Of a DNA stretch of 64,000 nt, positions 40,976-48,873 are shown one piece after another (within the stretch, counting starts at the first letter, position 1; each line of letters begins with the position of its first letter). The notes beneath the pieces were generated by a model. That model worked only from the letters and a program-made list of their open reading frames with translations. It made no database searches and was not told where the DNA came from. Made by a program: the position numbers and the translations under genes. This DNA is from a bacterium (GTDB lineage: Bacteria; Zhuqueibacterota; Zhuqueibacteria; Zhuqueibacterales; Zhuqueibacteraceae), in assembly GCA_023150945.1 (NCBI GenBank), contig JAKLJX010000015.1:124001-188000 (forward strand). The letters are read 5' to 3'.

Positions 40976-41437
40976 GTGTTCCTGCAACGGCTGGGCCGGT
41001 GCCTCAAAAACCGCAGCGCCGCGACGATTCGCGAAGCTTTGAAACCCTCGGCTCAGCCGAGGGTGGAACATTCTCCGACGAATACTCGACGAGCGTGTTC
41101 GTGCAACGGCTGGGCCGTTGCTTCAAAAACCGCAGCGCCGCGACGATTCTAGAAGCCTTGAAACCCTCGGCTCAGCCGAGGGTGGAACATTCTCCGACGA
41201 ATACTCGACGAGCGTGTTCGTGCAACGGCTGTGCCGTTGCTTCAAGAATCTCAGCGCCGCGACGATTCGCGCAGCTTTGAAGACTTCGGCTTAGCCGAGG
41301 GTGGAATATTCTCCGACGAATACTCGACGAGCGTGTTCGTGCAACGGCTGGGCCGTTGCTTCAAGAATCTCAGCGCCGCGACGATTCGCGCAGCTTTGAA
41401 GACTTCGGCTTAGCCGAGGGTGGAATATTCTCAGACG
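40976..41437 (+). repeat. four tandem units of a 119-bp two-hairpin repeat
   Basis: Units start at 40976, 41095, 41214 and 41333 with an exact period of 119; the last one is cut off near 41437. Each unit contains CAACGGC-TGG-GCCGTTG (41104-41120 in unit 2) and CCCTCGGCT-C-AGCCGAGGG (41164-41182 in unit 2), two hairpins separated by about 43 bases. Units 3 and 4 are almost identical and share changes in the second hairpin. Because 119 is not a multiple of three, the array cannot be one conserved coding repeat. It fills most of the 545-bp gap between rnk and the lamin-tail gene; related copies lie at 8370 and 17711. Confidence 0.92.
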
Positions 41438-41445
41438 GAGACGAG

Positions 41446-41949
41446 TCAGCGTGCGGCATTTCGGGCGGCGGCTTGCCGAAAGAATGGCTTGGCCTTGCGG
41501 CCGGGTTCCTCCACCATTTGCCACGTCTCGCCGGCGCGGATGAGTCGCTTGCGGCGCGAGGTTTCGCGGCGCAACAGGCGATGGTGGGAATAGGAAAAGC
41601 GGTTGACTTCATTGCCTTCAGGATCGAACAGCAGCGCCATGTCGCTGCGATTGCTCCACATTTGCTCGTCCGTCCAAAACAAACCGGGTGGTGTGTATGC
41701 GCGGGCGTCCTGGCCGCTGTGAATGGTGAGCGTCATGCCGGGACGAAGGATCGTATCATCCTGGAAAAAATAAAGCCGGTTGCCGCGCAGCGCCGCCAAC
41801 GCCCAGCCTCCCAGCGGCTGAGGCACCGTGCCCGAGTTGGCAATGACGACGTGCTCGGACATACCGCGATTGTGAACCGCCACTATCTTGACGCGCGCGC
41901 CCGCCAACTGGCCGGCGCGCGTGGGTTGAGCCGTGCGTTTGTGCCGCAT
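41446..41949 (-). CDS. lamin-tail-domain protein
   Basis: A 167-residue protein whose central part (about 17-130) fits a lamin tail domain: VKIVAVHNRGMSEHVVIANSG, PLGGWAL, LRPGMTLTIHSG and the W-x9-10-N-x-SD-x-ALLFDPEGN segment. The basic C-terminus is rich in Arg and Lys. There is no signal peptide. In bacteria such domains occur in exported and nucleic-acid-linked proteins; here the role is unknown. It is encoded 49 bp behind the small zinc-ribbon gene. Confidence 0.75.
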   Translation of the reverse strand: MRHKRTAQPTRAGQLAGARVKIVAVHNRGMSEHVVIANSGTVPQPLGGWALAALRGNRLYFFQDDTILRPGMTLTIHSGQDARAYTPPGLFWTDEQMWSNRSDMALLFDPEGNEVNRFSYSHHRLLRRETSRRKRLIRAGETWQMVEEPGRKAKPFFRQAAARNAAR

Positions 41950-41998
41950 TCTTCACCTCGCGAGCTGGTAAAACAAATCAGTAACCACGCGGGCTTGT

Positions 41999-42175
41999 TC
42001 ATGACTCGTCTTCCGTGCGCTGCCGTTGGTGGCGACCGGCGTCCTGCCGGTGCGCCATGGCCTGCTGATGCTGCGCCAGGCAGGCTTCGCAAAGAAAACT
42101 GTCGTCTTCGGGGAAAAACTGGCCCTCGCCCCTGGCCATCCGTCTTTCGCAGACTGCACAGGTTGCTGCCATCAT
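41999..42175 (-). CDS. small zinc-ribbon protein
   Basis: A 58-residue protein with CAVCERR and CEACLAQH pairs, about 20 residues apart, and a His/Gln/Arg-rich tail. A perfect AAGGAGGG ribosome site precedes two successive ATG codons (42175 and 42172). It lies 64 bp after the glutamate dehydrogenase gene in the same direction. Function unknown. Confidence 0.75.
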   Translation of the reverse strand: MMAATCAVCERRMARGEGQFFPEDDSFLCEACLAQHQQAMAHRQDAGRHQRQRTEDES

Positions 42176-42239
42176 GCCCTCCTTGGTTGGTGGTTGATTG
42201 TGCTCAGCGTGCGCGGCGGCCCTGCGGCGATGGCCGGCT

Positions 42240-43553
42240 TCATGGGAAAATGCCGCGTTCCTTGTATACCGTTGCCAGGCGCATGAGCGCCACAATGTAG
42301 GCCGCGGTCCGCCAATCGGTTTCGAAATCCCGCGCCATGCTTTTGACTTGTTCATACGCATTGAGGAGGCGCTTGCGCAATTTCAAGTCGACCTCTTCGA
42401 GTTCCCAGCATTCGCTGCGCTTGTTTTGCAGCCATTCGAAATAGCTCACGATCACCCCGCCGGAATTGCAGAGAATGTCGGGCAGCACTTCGATGCCGCG
42501 GCGCCGCAGGATCACGTCCGCGTCCGGATCGGTGGGGCCGTTGGCGCCCTCCGCCACCAGCCTCACGTTTAGCCACGGCGCGGTCTCGGCGGTGATTTGA
42601 TTCTCCATGGCCGCGGGGATGAAAATGTCTGCGCGCGTCCGCAGAAACGATTCGTGATCAATGGCCGTGGCCTCGGCAAAACTGTGGAGATTGCCCACGG
42701 CCCGGACGTGGCTGGCGAGCTGATCCGGATCGATGCCCGGAGCATTGAAAATCGCACCGGTCACGTCTTCCACCGCGATGAGTTTGGCGCCGTGCGCTTT
42801 GAGCAGCCGCGCTGCCCACGAGCCGACATTGCCAAAGCCTTGCACGATGTAGGTGGCGCCGTTCAGGTTCAGGCCGTGATCTTTGGCCCACCGCTCCAAC
42901 GTAAAGACGATGCCCTGGCCCGTGGCTTTTTCGCGGCCCAGACTGCCGCCGGATTCCACCGGTTTGCCGGTGACGACGTGGGTGCACCGGTTGCGCTCGT
43001 CCGGCGGCATCATGGAGAGATAGGTGTCCAGAATCCACGCCATGATTTGCGAATTGGTGTTCACGTCCGGTGCCGGGATGTCATACTCCGGCCCGATGTT
43101 GTTGCCCAGGGCAAAGGTGAATCGGCGCGTGATACGCTCGACTTCCTGCAGCGAGAACTGCGACGGATCAAATTGAATGCCGCCTTTGGCGCCGCCCAGC
43201 GGAATGCCGGTGATGGCGGTCTTCCAGGTCATCCAGGTCGCCAGCGCCCGCACTTCGTCAATATCGACCGCCGGATGGTAGCGCAGCCCGCCTTTGAACG
43301 GGCCGAGCACGTTGTTGTGCTGCACGCGGTAGCCGGTGAAGGTTTCAATGCGGCCGTCATCCATGCGCACGGGAAAGTGAACCACGATTTCGTTCATCGT
43401 GGTCGCGAGTATCTTGCGGATGTCCGGCTCCAACTCCATCAAGTCGGCGGCTTTGTCGAATTGCCGCATGACGTTTTCATACAACGAGGGTTTTTTCGCC
43501 GGTGCCTTGGCCGGCTTGCTCACTTGTGGTGCTTCTCTCAATGCGATGCTCAT
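42240..43553 (-). CDS. gdhA: glutamate dehydrogenase
   Basis: A 437-residue Glu/Leu/Phe/Val dehydrogenase that interconverts glutamate with 2-oxoglutarate and ammonia. Visible are the substrate domain with GPFKGGLRYHP, the catalytic Lys in PLGGAKGGI, and the nucleotide loop VQGFGNVGSWAA. An Asp/Glu after the second nucleotide strand (LIAVEDVTG) favours NAD over NADP but is not decisive. The length matches the hexameric short class. ATG 43553 is chosen; a GTG at 43568 overlaps the stop of the preceding Cys-protein gene. Confidence 0.93.
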   Translation of the reverse strand: MSIALREAPQVSKPAKAPAKKPSLYENVMRQFDKAADLMELEPDIRKILATTMNEIVVHFPVRMDDGRIETFTGYRVQHNNVLGPFKGGLRYHPAVDIDEVRALATWMTWKTAITGIPLGGAKGGIQFDPSQFSLQEVERITRRFTFALGNNIGPEYDIPAPDVNTNSQIMAWILDTYLSMMPPDERNRCTHVVTGKPVESGGSLGREKATGQGIVFTLERWAKDHGLNLNGATYIVQGFGNVGSWAARLLKAHGAKLIAVEDVTGAIFNAPGIDPDQLASHVRAVGNLHSFAEATAIDHESFLRTRADIFIPAAMENQITAETAPWLNVRLVAEGANGPTDPDADVILRRRGIEVLPDILCNSGGVIVSYFEWLQNKRSECWELEEVDLKLRKRLLNAYEQVKSMARDFETDWRTAAYIVALMRLATVYKERGIFP

Positions 43554-43564
43554 ACTCGATGTCC

Positions 43565-43933
43565 TCACTCATATTCCTCACAATGCCAGACGCCGCCCTC
43601 GGGCTTGGGGTAAATGCACGTCTCGATCTTCTGGCAACTGGCACACAGCCCGGTGAACTTGCGCGTGTCGCTGCTGCGAGGCAGGCGGCCATTGCCCGCA
43701 TTCCTCAGCACCGGCTCGCTTTTTTGCACGGCATACCCTTCGAATAAATCACAGGACAACACCGGCCGCGGCAGTTCTTTCATGTAGATGCAAGTCGCCA
43801 TGTGTTTGCATGAAGTGCAAATACCCTGCACGGGCGCGGCCTGCTGTTGCGGCACGGCTCTGCGGGCGAGTGTTCTCGCTTCTCGCCCCGGAACGATCTC
43901 ACTTCTTTTAAACTTTGGCTCGGCGGTACTCAT
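43565..43933 (-). CDS. small protein with two repeated Cys modules, next to gdhA
   Basis: A 122-residue protein with two copies of C-x-SC-x4-TCIY followed by a further Cys and an acidic-aromatic end: CTSCKHMATCIY...LSCDLFEGY and CASCQKIETCIY...WHCEEYE. Each module has four Cys and probably binds a metal or Fe-S cluster. The N-terminal 40 residues are basic. AGAGGAG precedes the ATG. The stop overlaps an alternative gdhA start, so translation is probably coupled. Family not recognised; it recalls the duplicated Cys protein at 32713. Confidence 0.75.
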   Translation of the reverse strand: MSTAEPKFKRSEIVPGREARTLARRAVPQQQAAPVQGICTSCKHMATCIYMKELPRPVLSCDLFEGYAVQKSEPVLRNAGNGRLPRSSDTRKFTGLCASCQKIETCIYPKPEGGVWHCEEYE

Positions 43934-44337
43934 GGCAGTCTCCTCTGGTTGCAAATGTGCGCTGTGGGCTGGATGTGAGAGGCTTAGGCCATTTGCATGC
44001 CATCAGCCGCTGCGCGCAGAGCAGCAACGTGCACAGCAAATGCGCGTGGCGTAAGGGTTGAAGAATCAAACGGTAGGAGCAGGGAGGAGTGGGGCGAACA
44101 GAGGCCGTCTCATGAAGTCAAAACCCGGATGAGGCAGCGCGAAGCCGGGGAGATGCGTCCCACTGGGGAGAAATTCCCCATTTTCTCCGGCGGCTTCATT
44201 TGATCTGACTCGGAGTTGATCGCCCGTTTTGTGCTGTTTGTGTTTGGGGGGAATGGTAGGATTCGTTCGAAACGGCAGGCTGGCAGGCATGAGATCACGG
44301 TGATGCACTGCCGGGATTCACCTGCGGTTTCAGCCTC
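43934..44337. other. 404-bp intergenic region with a nested inverted repeat
   Basis: Between divergently placed leftward transcripts. An outer pair GAAGCCGGGGAGA (44141-44153) with TCTCCGGCGGCTTC (44184-44197) encloses an inner hairpin GGGGA-GAAAT-TCCCC (44165-44179). No T-run follows on either strand, so I call it a structural element downstream of the NtrC-type gene rather than a standard terminator. No gene was seen. Confidence 0.45.
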
Positions 44338-45687
44338 TCAAGATTCGACCGCGTGGGTTTTCAACTTCTCGCGCAGGGTTTTGCGATCGATGCCGAGAAT
44401 CTGCGCGGCCTGCGTCTTGTTGCCGGTCACGTTGGCCAGCACCAGCCGGATGTGCTCCGCCTCCACTTCCGCGAGGGTGCGGTGCAGACCGGCGCTGCGC
44501 TGCGCCGTGAAGCGCATGAACGCCGGCAAGTCGGGAACGTCGATGTGATCGCCTTCCGCCAGCACGACCAGCCGCTGCACGACGTTCTGCAATTCTCTCA
44601 CATTACCGGGCCAGTCATAGCTGGTGAATACCTGCAGCACGTCATCGGAGAATTGTGGCACCGGCCGGCCGGCCTCCTGGGCGAATTTGTGGGCGAAGTG
44701 CTGCAACAGCAGCAATACGTCATTGTCGCGGTCGCGCAACGGCGGCAGCTCGATGAGAATCACGTTCAGGCGATAGAAGAGATCATCGCGAAACGCGCCC
44801 TGTTTGACCAGTGCCAGCAAATCCTTGTTGCTGGCCGCCAGGATGCGGATGTCGATTTTCTGGGCGCGGCTGGAGCCGACCATGTGAATCTCGCGGTCTT
44901 GCAGCACGCGCAGCAGCTTCACCTGCATCGCCAGGCTCATTTCGCTGACTTCATCAAGAAAAATCGTGCCGCCTTGCGCGGTTTGAAAAAAGCCGGCGCG
45001 CGTCTGCACTGCGCCGGTGAACGCGCCCTTCATGTGGCCGAACAGCTCGCTCTCCAACAGTGCCTCGGGAATGCCGCCGCAGTTGATCGGCACGAAGGGC
45101 GCGGCGGCGCGGTCGCTGCCGTAATGAATGGCACGCGCCACCAGTTCCTTGCCGGTGCCGCTTTCGCCGGTGATGAGCACGGTTGCGGAAGTGGCACTGG
45201 CTTTGGCAATGGTGCGGAACACGGTACGCATGCGCGGTGATTCGCCCAGCAGACCCGGCGGCGCAGCGGGCGCCGGTTGGGCCTGGCCCTGCGCCACGCG
45301 GCGCACTTGCAGCTTCTCCAGCGTGCGCCGCACGGCCGCAAACAACTCATCATCGGTGAAGGGCTTGGGCAGATACTCCTCCGCGCCGGTCTTGACCGCA
45401 GTCACCGCGCTTTCGATGGAAGGATAGCCGGTGATCATCATTACTGCGGTGTCCTTCAAATTCTCCCGCACGTGCCGCACCAAATCCAGCCCGCTGACCT
45501 CCGGCATTTTCAAATCCGTGATCACCAGATCCACGGTCATGTCATGCAAAAGGGTGAGCGCCTGCGCCACGCTCGCGGCGGTGAAGACTTGATAGCCCTT
45601 CGCGCTGAGATTGCGCTGCAGCACCTCCAGCGTGTCCTCGGCGTCGTCGACAATGAGCAGACTTTCCATTTTCTCCGGAGAAGGCAT
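44338..45687 (-). CDS. NtrC-type sigma-54-dependent response regulator
   Basis: A full-length activator of 449 residues. The receiver (about 8-122) has LLIVDDAED, the phosphoacceptor in LVITDLKMPE and the Lys in PKPF. AAA+ (about 150-385) has GESGTGKE, GAFTGA and GGTIFLDEVSE. The Fis-type helix-turn-helix at the end reads KTQAAQILGIDRKTLREKL. It starts 9 bp after the kinase gene stop, so the pair is an operon. The palindromes at 47603 and 47633 and a -24/-12 promoter lie beyond the kinase, in front of the divergent periplasmic gene; this regulator is the best local candidate to bind there. Confidence 0.94.
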   Translation of the reverse strand: MPSPEKMESLLIVDDAEDTLEVLQRNLSAKGYQVFTAASVAQALTLLHDMTVDLVITDLKMPEVSGLDLVRHVRENLKDTAVMMITGYPSIESAVTAVKTGAEEYLPKPFTDDELFAAVRRTLEKLQVRRVAQGQAQPAPAAPPGLLGESPRMRTVFRTIAKASATSATVLITGESGTGKELVARAIHYGSDRAAAPFVPINCGGIPEALLESELFGHMKGAFTGAVQTRAGFFQTAQGGTIFLDEVSEMSLAMQVKLLRVLQDREIHMVGSSRAQKIDIRILAASNKDLLALVKQGAFRDDLFYRLNVILIELPPLRDRDNDVLLLLQHFAHKFAQEAGRPVPQFSDDVLQVFTSYDWPGNVRELQNVVQRLVVLAEGDHIDVPDLPAFMRFTAQRSAGLHRTLAEVEAEHIRLVLANVTGNKTQAAQILGIDRKTLREKLKTHAVES

Positions 45688-45696
45688 GGCTCGTTT

Positions 45697-47400
45697 TCAA
45701 TCTGTTTTGTGTTCCGGCAGTTTGGGCGTGGGCAGTTCCACTTCGAAGCGCGAGCCCTGGCCGGCCTGGCTCGCCACCTTGATTGTGCCGCCGTGAGCGG
45801 TGACGATGCCGTGCACCACCGAGAGGCCCAGGCCGGTTCCCTGGCCAACCTCCTTGGTGGTGAAAAAAGGCACGAACACCTGTTGCAGCACCTCTTCACT
45901 CATGCCGATGCCGGTGTCTTCAACAATCAAACGCACGGCGTGCGCGACGGCCTGCGTTTCCACGGTGAGCACTCCGCCCTCGGGCATGGCCTGCATGGCA
46001 TTGACCACCAGATTGATCAACACCTGCGCCACTTGCGAGGGATCCGCGACGACTTCCGGCAGGTTTGGCGCCAGGCGCTGCACCACCGTGATCTTGCCCT
46101 TGGCCAGCCGCGCCTCGAGAAACGACATGCCGTTGCCCACCACCTGATTCAAATTGATGTACGTCTTTTGTTGCGGCATTTGCCGGGCAAAGATCATCAG
46201 CTTGCGAATGATTTCACGCGCATGCAGCGAGGCATTCACGATTTTCTGCAAATCCTGGTCTGCTTGGGCCGGCAGCCCCGGGCACTTTTGCGCAAGCTGG
46301 GCGAATCCCAGAATATTGCCCAGCGGCTCGTTCAACTCGTGCGCCACGCCGGCGGAAAGCTGGCCGATGGTCGCCAGCCGGTCGGCGTGGCGGAGCTGCT
46401 CTTCGAGCTTGGCGCGTTCCTGCGCCGCCTGGCCGCGCTCGATGATGATTTCCAGTTCGCCGGCCACCGCCTCGATCAGATCACGCTCCTCTTTGAGGAA
46501 GGGACCTTCGTCAAGCTCCGACCGCGGCTCGGCATAAACCACTTCCACTGCGCCGCGCCGCACACCGTGCACGTGAATATCCGCGCTCTGCTTCAGCGGC
46601 GTGTCGCGAAATCCGGGCGTGGCATAAATCTGCTCATCGATGATGATGCGCGCCATTGCGATTTCGGGATAAAGCCACGCCGGCGGCAGCAGCGCCACCA
46701 CCGCCTGCAGGATCTGATTCAGCGGCTCTTCGGTACGCTCTGCCACCTGCGCGATGCGATACAAGCAGGTCAACTCTTTCACCCGTTCACGCACCTCCAC
46801 CTGCGCGCGGCGATGCGCGGTGGCCACGCCCAGCATCTGCGCGATGCTTTCGTAGAACTCGATGTCTTCCGCGCTGAAAAAATCGGGCTGGCGGCTGCCC
46901 AGCTCCAGCAAGCCGATGCGTTCGTGACCATTGACCACGAGCGGGAAAAGGGCGAGGCCGCGGTATTCGCCGCCCAGGTTGAGGCTGCGGCTGCCGGCCT
47001 CGCGGCTGAGGCGGAGCACTACCGGCGCTGCGGTATCGTTCGTCCAGAAACTGCCGGCCGCTGTGAATGGCGGCTTGCCAAGCTCGATATGGCCGCGCAA
47101 AATCTCGCGTCGCAGCCAATGCCGGTCGGCCTCTGCGGGGACGGGAGATTTCGGCGAATGGGCGTCGAATTGGTCGAGCGGCTCGATGTCGAACACGGCT
47201 TCCGGCGAGACCCCGTCGGTGCGCAGACGGCAGCGATAGTATTTGCGGCGCTCGATGAGATGCAGTTCCACCGCGTCACAGGCGGAATACTCTCGTATAA
47301 CCTGCGCGACTTCGCGCATGAAGTCGAGGCGCAGGTCGCCGAGATTGGCGCGCTGCAGAATCTGATGGGAAAGCGCGCAAAACTCTTGTAGGCGAGGCAT
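45697..47400 (-). CDS. cytosolic GAF-domain sensor histidine kinase
   Basis: A 567-residue kinase with no membrane segment. Two GAF-like domains (about 10-180 and 205-320) precede HisKA (SAGVAHELNEPLGNILG, His in HELNEP) and a HATPase domain (NLVVNAMQAM, DTGIGM, GTGLGLSVVHGI). ATG 47400 is chosen; a TTG at 47505 would add 35 residues with no visible domain. It is encoded with the NtrC-type regulator. GAF ligands cannot be told; cytosolic metabolites or redox cofactors are possible. Confidence 0.9.
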   Translation of the reverse strand: MPRLQEFCALSHQILQRANLGDLRLDFMREVAQVIREYSACDAVELHLIERRKYYRCRLRTDGVSPEAVFDIEPLDQFDAHSPKSPVPAEADRHWLRREILRGHIELGKPPFTAAGSFWTNDTAAPVVLRLSREAGSRSLNLGGEYRGLALFPLVVNGHERIGLLELGSRQPDFFSAEDIEFYESIAQMLGVATAHRRAQVEVRERVKELTCLYRIAQVAERTEEPLNQILQAVVALLPPAWLYPEIAMARIIIDEQIYATPGFRDTPLKQSADIHVHGVRRGAVEVVYAEPRSELDEGPFLKEERDLIEAVAGELEIIIERGQAAQERAKLEEQLRHADRLATIGQLSAGVAHELNEPLGNILGFAQLAQKCPGLPAQADQDLQKIVNASLHAREIIRKLMIFARQMPQQKTYINLNQVVGNGMSFLEARLAKGKITVVQRLAPNLPEVVADPSQVAQVLINLVVNAMQAMPEGGVLTVETQAVAHAVRLIVEDTGIGMSEEVLQQVFVPFFTTKEVGQGTGLGLSVVHGIVTAHGGTIKVASQAGQGSRFEVELPTPKLPEHKTD

Positions 47401-47602
47401 CGAGCGGTCCCACGGTGAGAGTTGGTGAATCGGCAAGGACGGGACGGCTGAAATTCGCTTCCCTACCCGCCGTTTGCTGGCTTTGATGTAGCGATTCGAA
47501 CGCAAATTTACAAGGGGAAATCTACGCCGGCAATTCAGCGGGCGCGTCTGCCCTCAAGCTGCGCCGGGGAATTATGTCAAAAACGCGAACCGCAGCCGCT
47601 TT

Positions 47603-47648
47603 TGCCCAAAACTGAGAAATTCTGCCGCCTTCTTCTCAAAATTGAAAA
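47603..47648. promoter_or_regulatory. tandem palindromic operator-like sites, 30 bp apart
   Basis: TGCCCA-AAAC-TGAGAA (47603-47618) and TTCTCA-AAAT-TGAAAA (47633-47648) each differ from TTCYCA-N4-TGRGAA by one base. They are exactly 30 bp apart and about 75-120 bp upstream of the -24/-12 element, the usual arrangement of paired activator sites for sigma-54 promoters. Confidence 0.65.
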
Positions 47649-47720
47649 AAAGCGTAACTCCGGCCGATTTTGTATATGCCTCAAACCCATGATAATTCAA
47701 GAGCTGATTTAAAGGCACTG

Positions 47721-47736
47721 CGGCCTAAGGCTTGCA
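47721..47736 (+). promoter_or_regulatory. putative sigma-54 (-24/-12) promoter
   Basis: CGGCCTAAGGCTTGCA has GG and GC with exact -24/-12 spacing and a perfect TTGCA. Transcription would start near 47747 and run toward the periplasmic protein at 47995. Paired operator-like sites stand upstream. Confidence 0.65.
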
Positions 47737-47769
47737 TATTCACTGCAGGTCAGAAAGGAGTAGGTTGTC

Positions 47770-47853
47770 ATGACTCAAGCCCTTCCTGCGATTGCCTCGC
47801 CATTATCGACTTCATTTTCACCAGCAGCGACCGCAAGACACTCGAACCGATGA
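47770..47853 (+). CDS. possible 27-codon leader peptide
   Basis: An ATG with a good AAAGGAG ribosome site lies about 23 bases after the predicted sigma-54 transcription start and opens a short frame ending at 47853, ahead of the long untranslated stretch before 47995. It is Ser/Ala-rich with no recognised function. It could be a leader peptide or chance. Confidence 0.3.
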   Translation: MTQALPAIASPLSTSFSPAATARHSNR

Positions 47854-47994
47854 GGGTGACGTCTTCACGATTTGATGAAATCGTGAAAATGCGCCGTGAT
47901 GATGCGGATGAGATTGGCGGAAGGTGCGGATCCGCGGGCCGGGCAGGGTAATTGGGCTGTGGAAATGCGTCACGAACTGCAGGAGAAGGTACGA

Positions 47995-48735
47995 ATGAAA
48001 CACATGTCAACCAGGCACGGACTTTCCGTTTTGGCGATCATCATGGCGCTGGCCGCCACGGCATGGGCGCAGGATCAGGATGCCGCCACGATTGCCGAGA
48101 CCAAAGCCGAAGTCCCGGCATTGACCAAATTCCATGCGGTCATTTACCAGCTCTGGCATAATGCCTGGCCCAAGAAAGACTACGAGACGCTTGCCAAGTT
48201 GCTCCCGGACATCAAGAAGCACAACGCGGAAATTGCCGCGGCGAAGCTGCCCGGCATTCTGCGCGAAAAGCAAAAGGCTTGGGAGGAAAACGTGCAGGCG
48301 CTGCAGCAGGTCGTGCAGGAATATGAAGCCGCTGTCGCGAAAAAAGACAATCCCCGATTGCTCGAGGCTGCCGAGAAACTGCACACGCAATACGAGCGGC
48401 TGGTCCGCGTCATCCGGCCGGCGCTGCGGGAAATCGATGACTTCCATGCCGTGCTGTATCTGCTTTATCACTATTACGCGCCCGCCAATGATCTCGCAAA
48501 AATCAAAGCGGCCACCGGTGAATTGCAGATCAAGATGGCGGCCCTGGGCAACGCGGTATTGCCGGAGCGCTTGAAGAAAAGAGAAGAGGCCTTCTCGGCA
48601 GCGCGTGACAAGCTGGCTGCTTCCGTCGCTGCGCTGGCGGCAACCCTGCCGTCCAACGATGAGAAAAAGATCAAAGCGGCGATAGCAACGATGCACAGCG
48701 ACTACGAAGCGCTGCAAGGCGTGTTTGAGCAATAA
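47995..48735 (+). CDS. secreted helical protein with two repeated His-containing domains
   Basis: A 246-residue periplasmic protein with a signal peptide (about 1-26, cleavage after AWA-Q). The mature part is two related helical domains of about 100 residues; each starts with FHAV-[IL]-Y-x-L-x-H (FHAVIYQLWHNAWP and FHAVLYLLYHYYAP) and ends in a helix before the next repeat. The conserved His pair in each could bind a metal or heme, but no CxxCH is present. AGGAGAAGG precedes the ATG at 47995. It has its own sigma-54-type promoter and stands opposite a two-component operon, an arrangement known from zraP/zraSR. Function unknown. Confidence 0.8.
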   Translation: MKHMSTRHGLSVLAIIMALAATAWAQDQDAATIAETKAEVPALTKFHAVIYQLWHNAWPKKDYETLAKLLPDIKKHNAEIAAAKLPGILREKQKAWEENVQALQQVVQEYEAAVAKKDNPRLLEAAEKLHTQYERLVRVIRPALREIDDFHAVLYLLYHYYAPANDLAKIKAATGELQIKMAALGNAVLPERLKKREEAFSAARDKLAASVAALAATLPSNDEKKIKAAIATMHSDYEALQGVFEQ

Positions 48736-48873
48736 TCGTCCCCCACGGGTGCAGACAGCCTCGCGATCTTGAGCGCCGATGATCGCGGCCAGCGGCACAA
48801 GTTCTTCCCACGGCGAAGACTTTTCGGCTGCGCCCGCCGGGTGGCCGGTTGCTCGCTTTGAAAGGAAGTGTCA

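Larger units (their letters stand above)
47401..47994. other. 594-bp divergent regulatory region
   Basis: Lies between the leftward kinase and the rightward periplasmic gene. It holds tandem palindromes (47603-47648), a -24/-12 promoter (47721-47736) and a possible short leader peptide (47770-47853). The remaining sequence shows no recognisable gene. Confidence 0.6.

Noticed and set aside
40976-41437. CRISPR array.
   Set aside because: The 119-bp units are tandem without variable spacers between short repeats, and no cas genes are nearby.
40900-42300. Rightward open frames running through the 119-bp repeats and the lamin-tail gene.
   Set aside because: The repeat period shifts frame in each unit, and the minus-strand genes have ribosome sites and recognisable domains.
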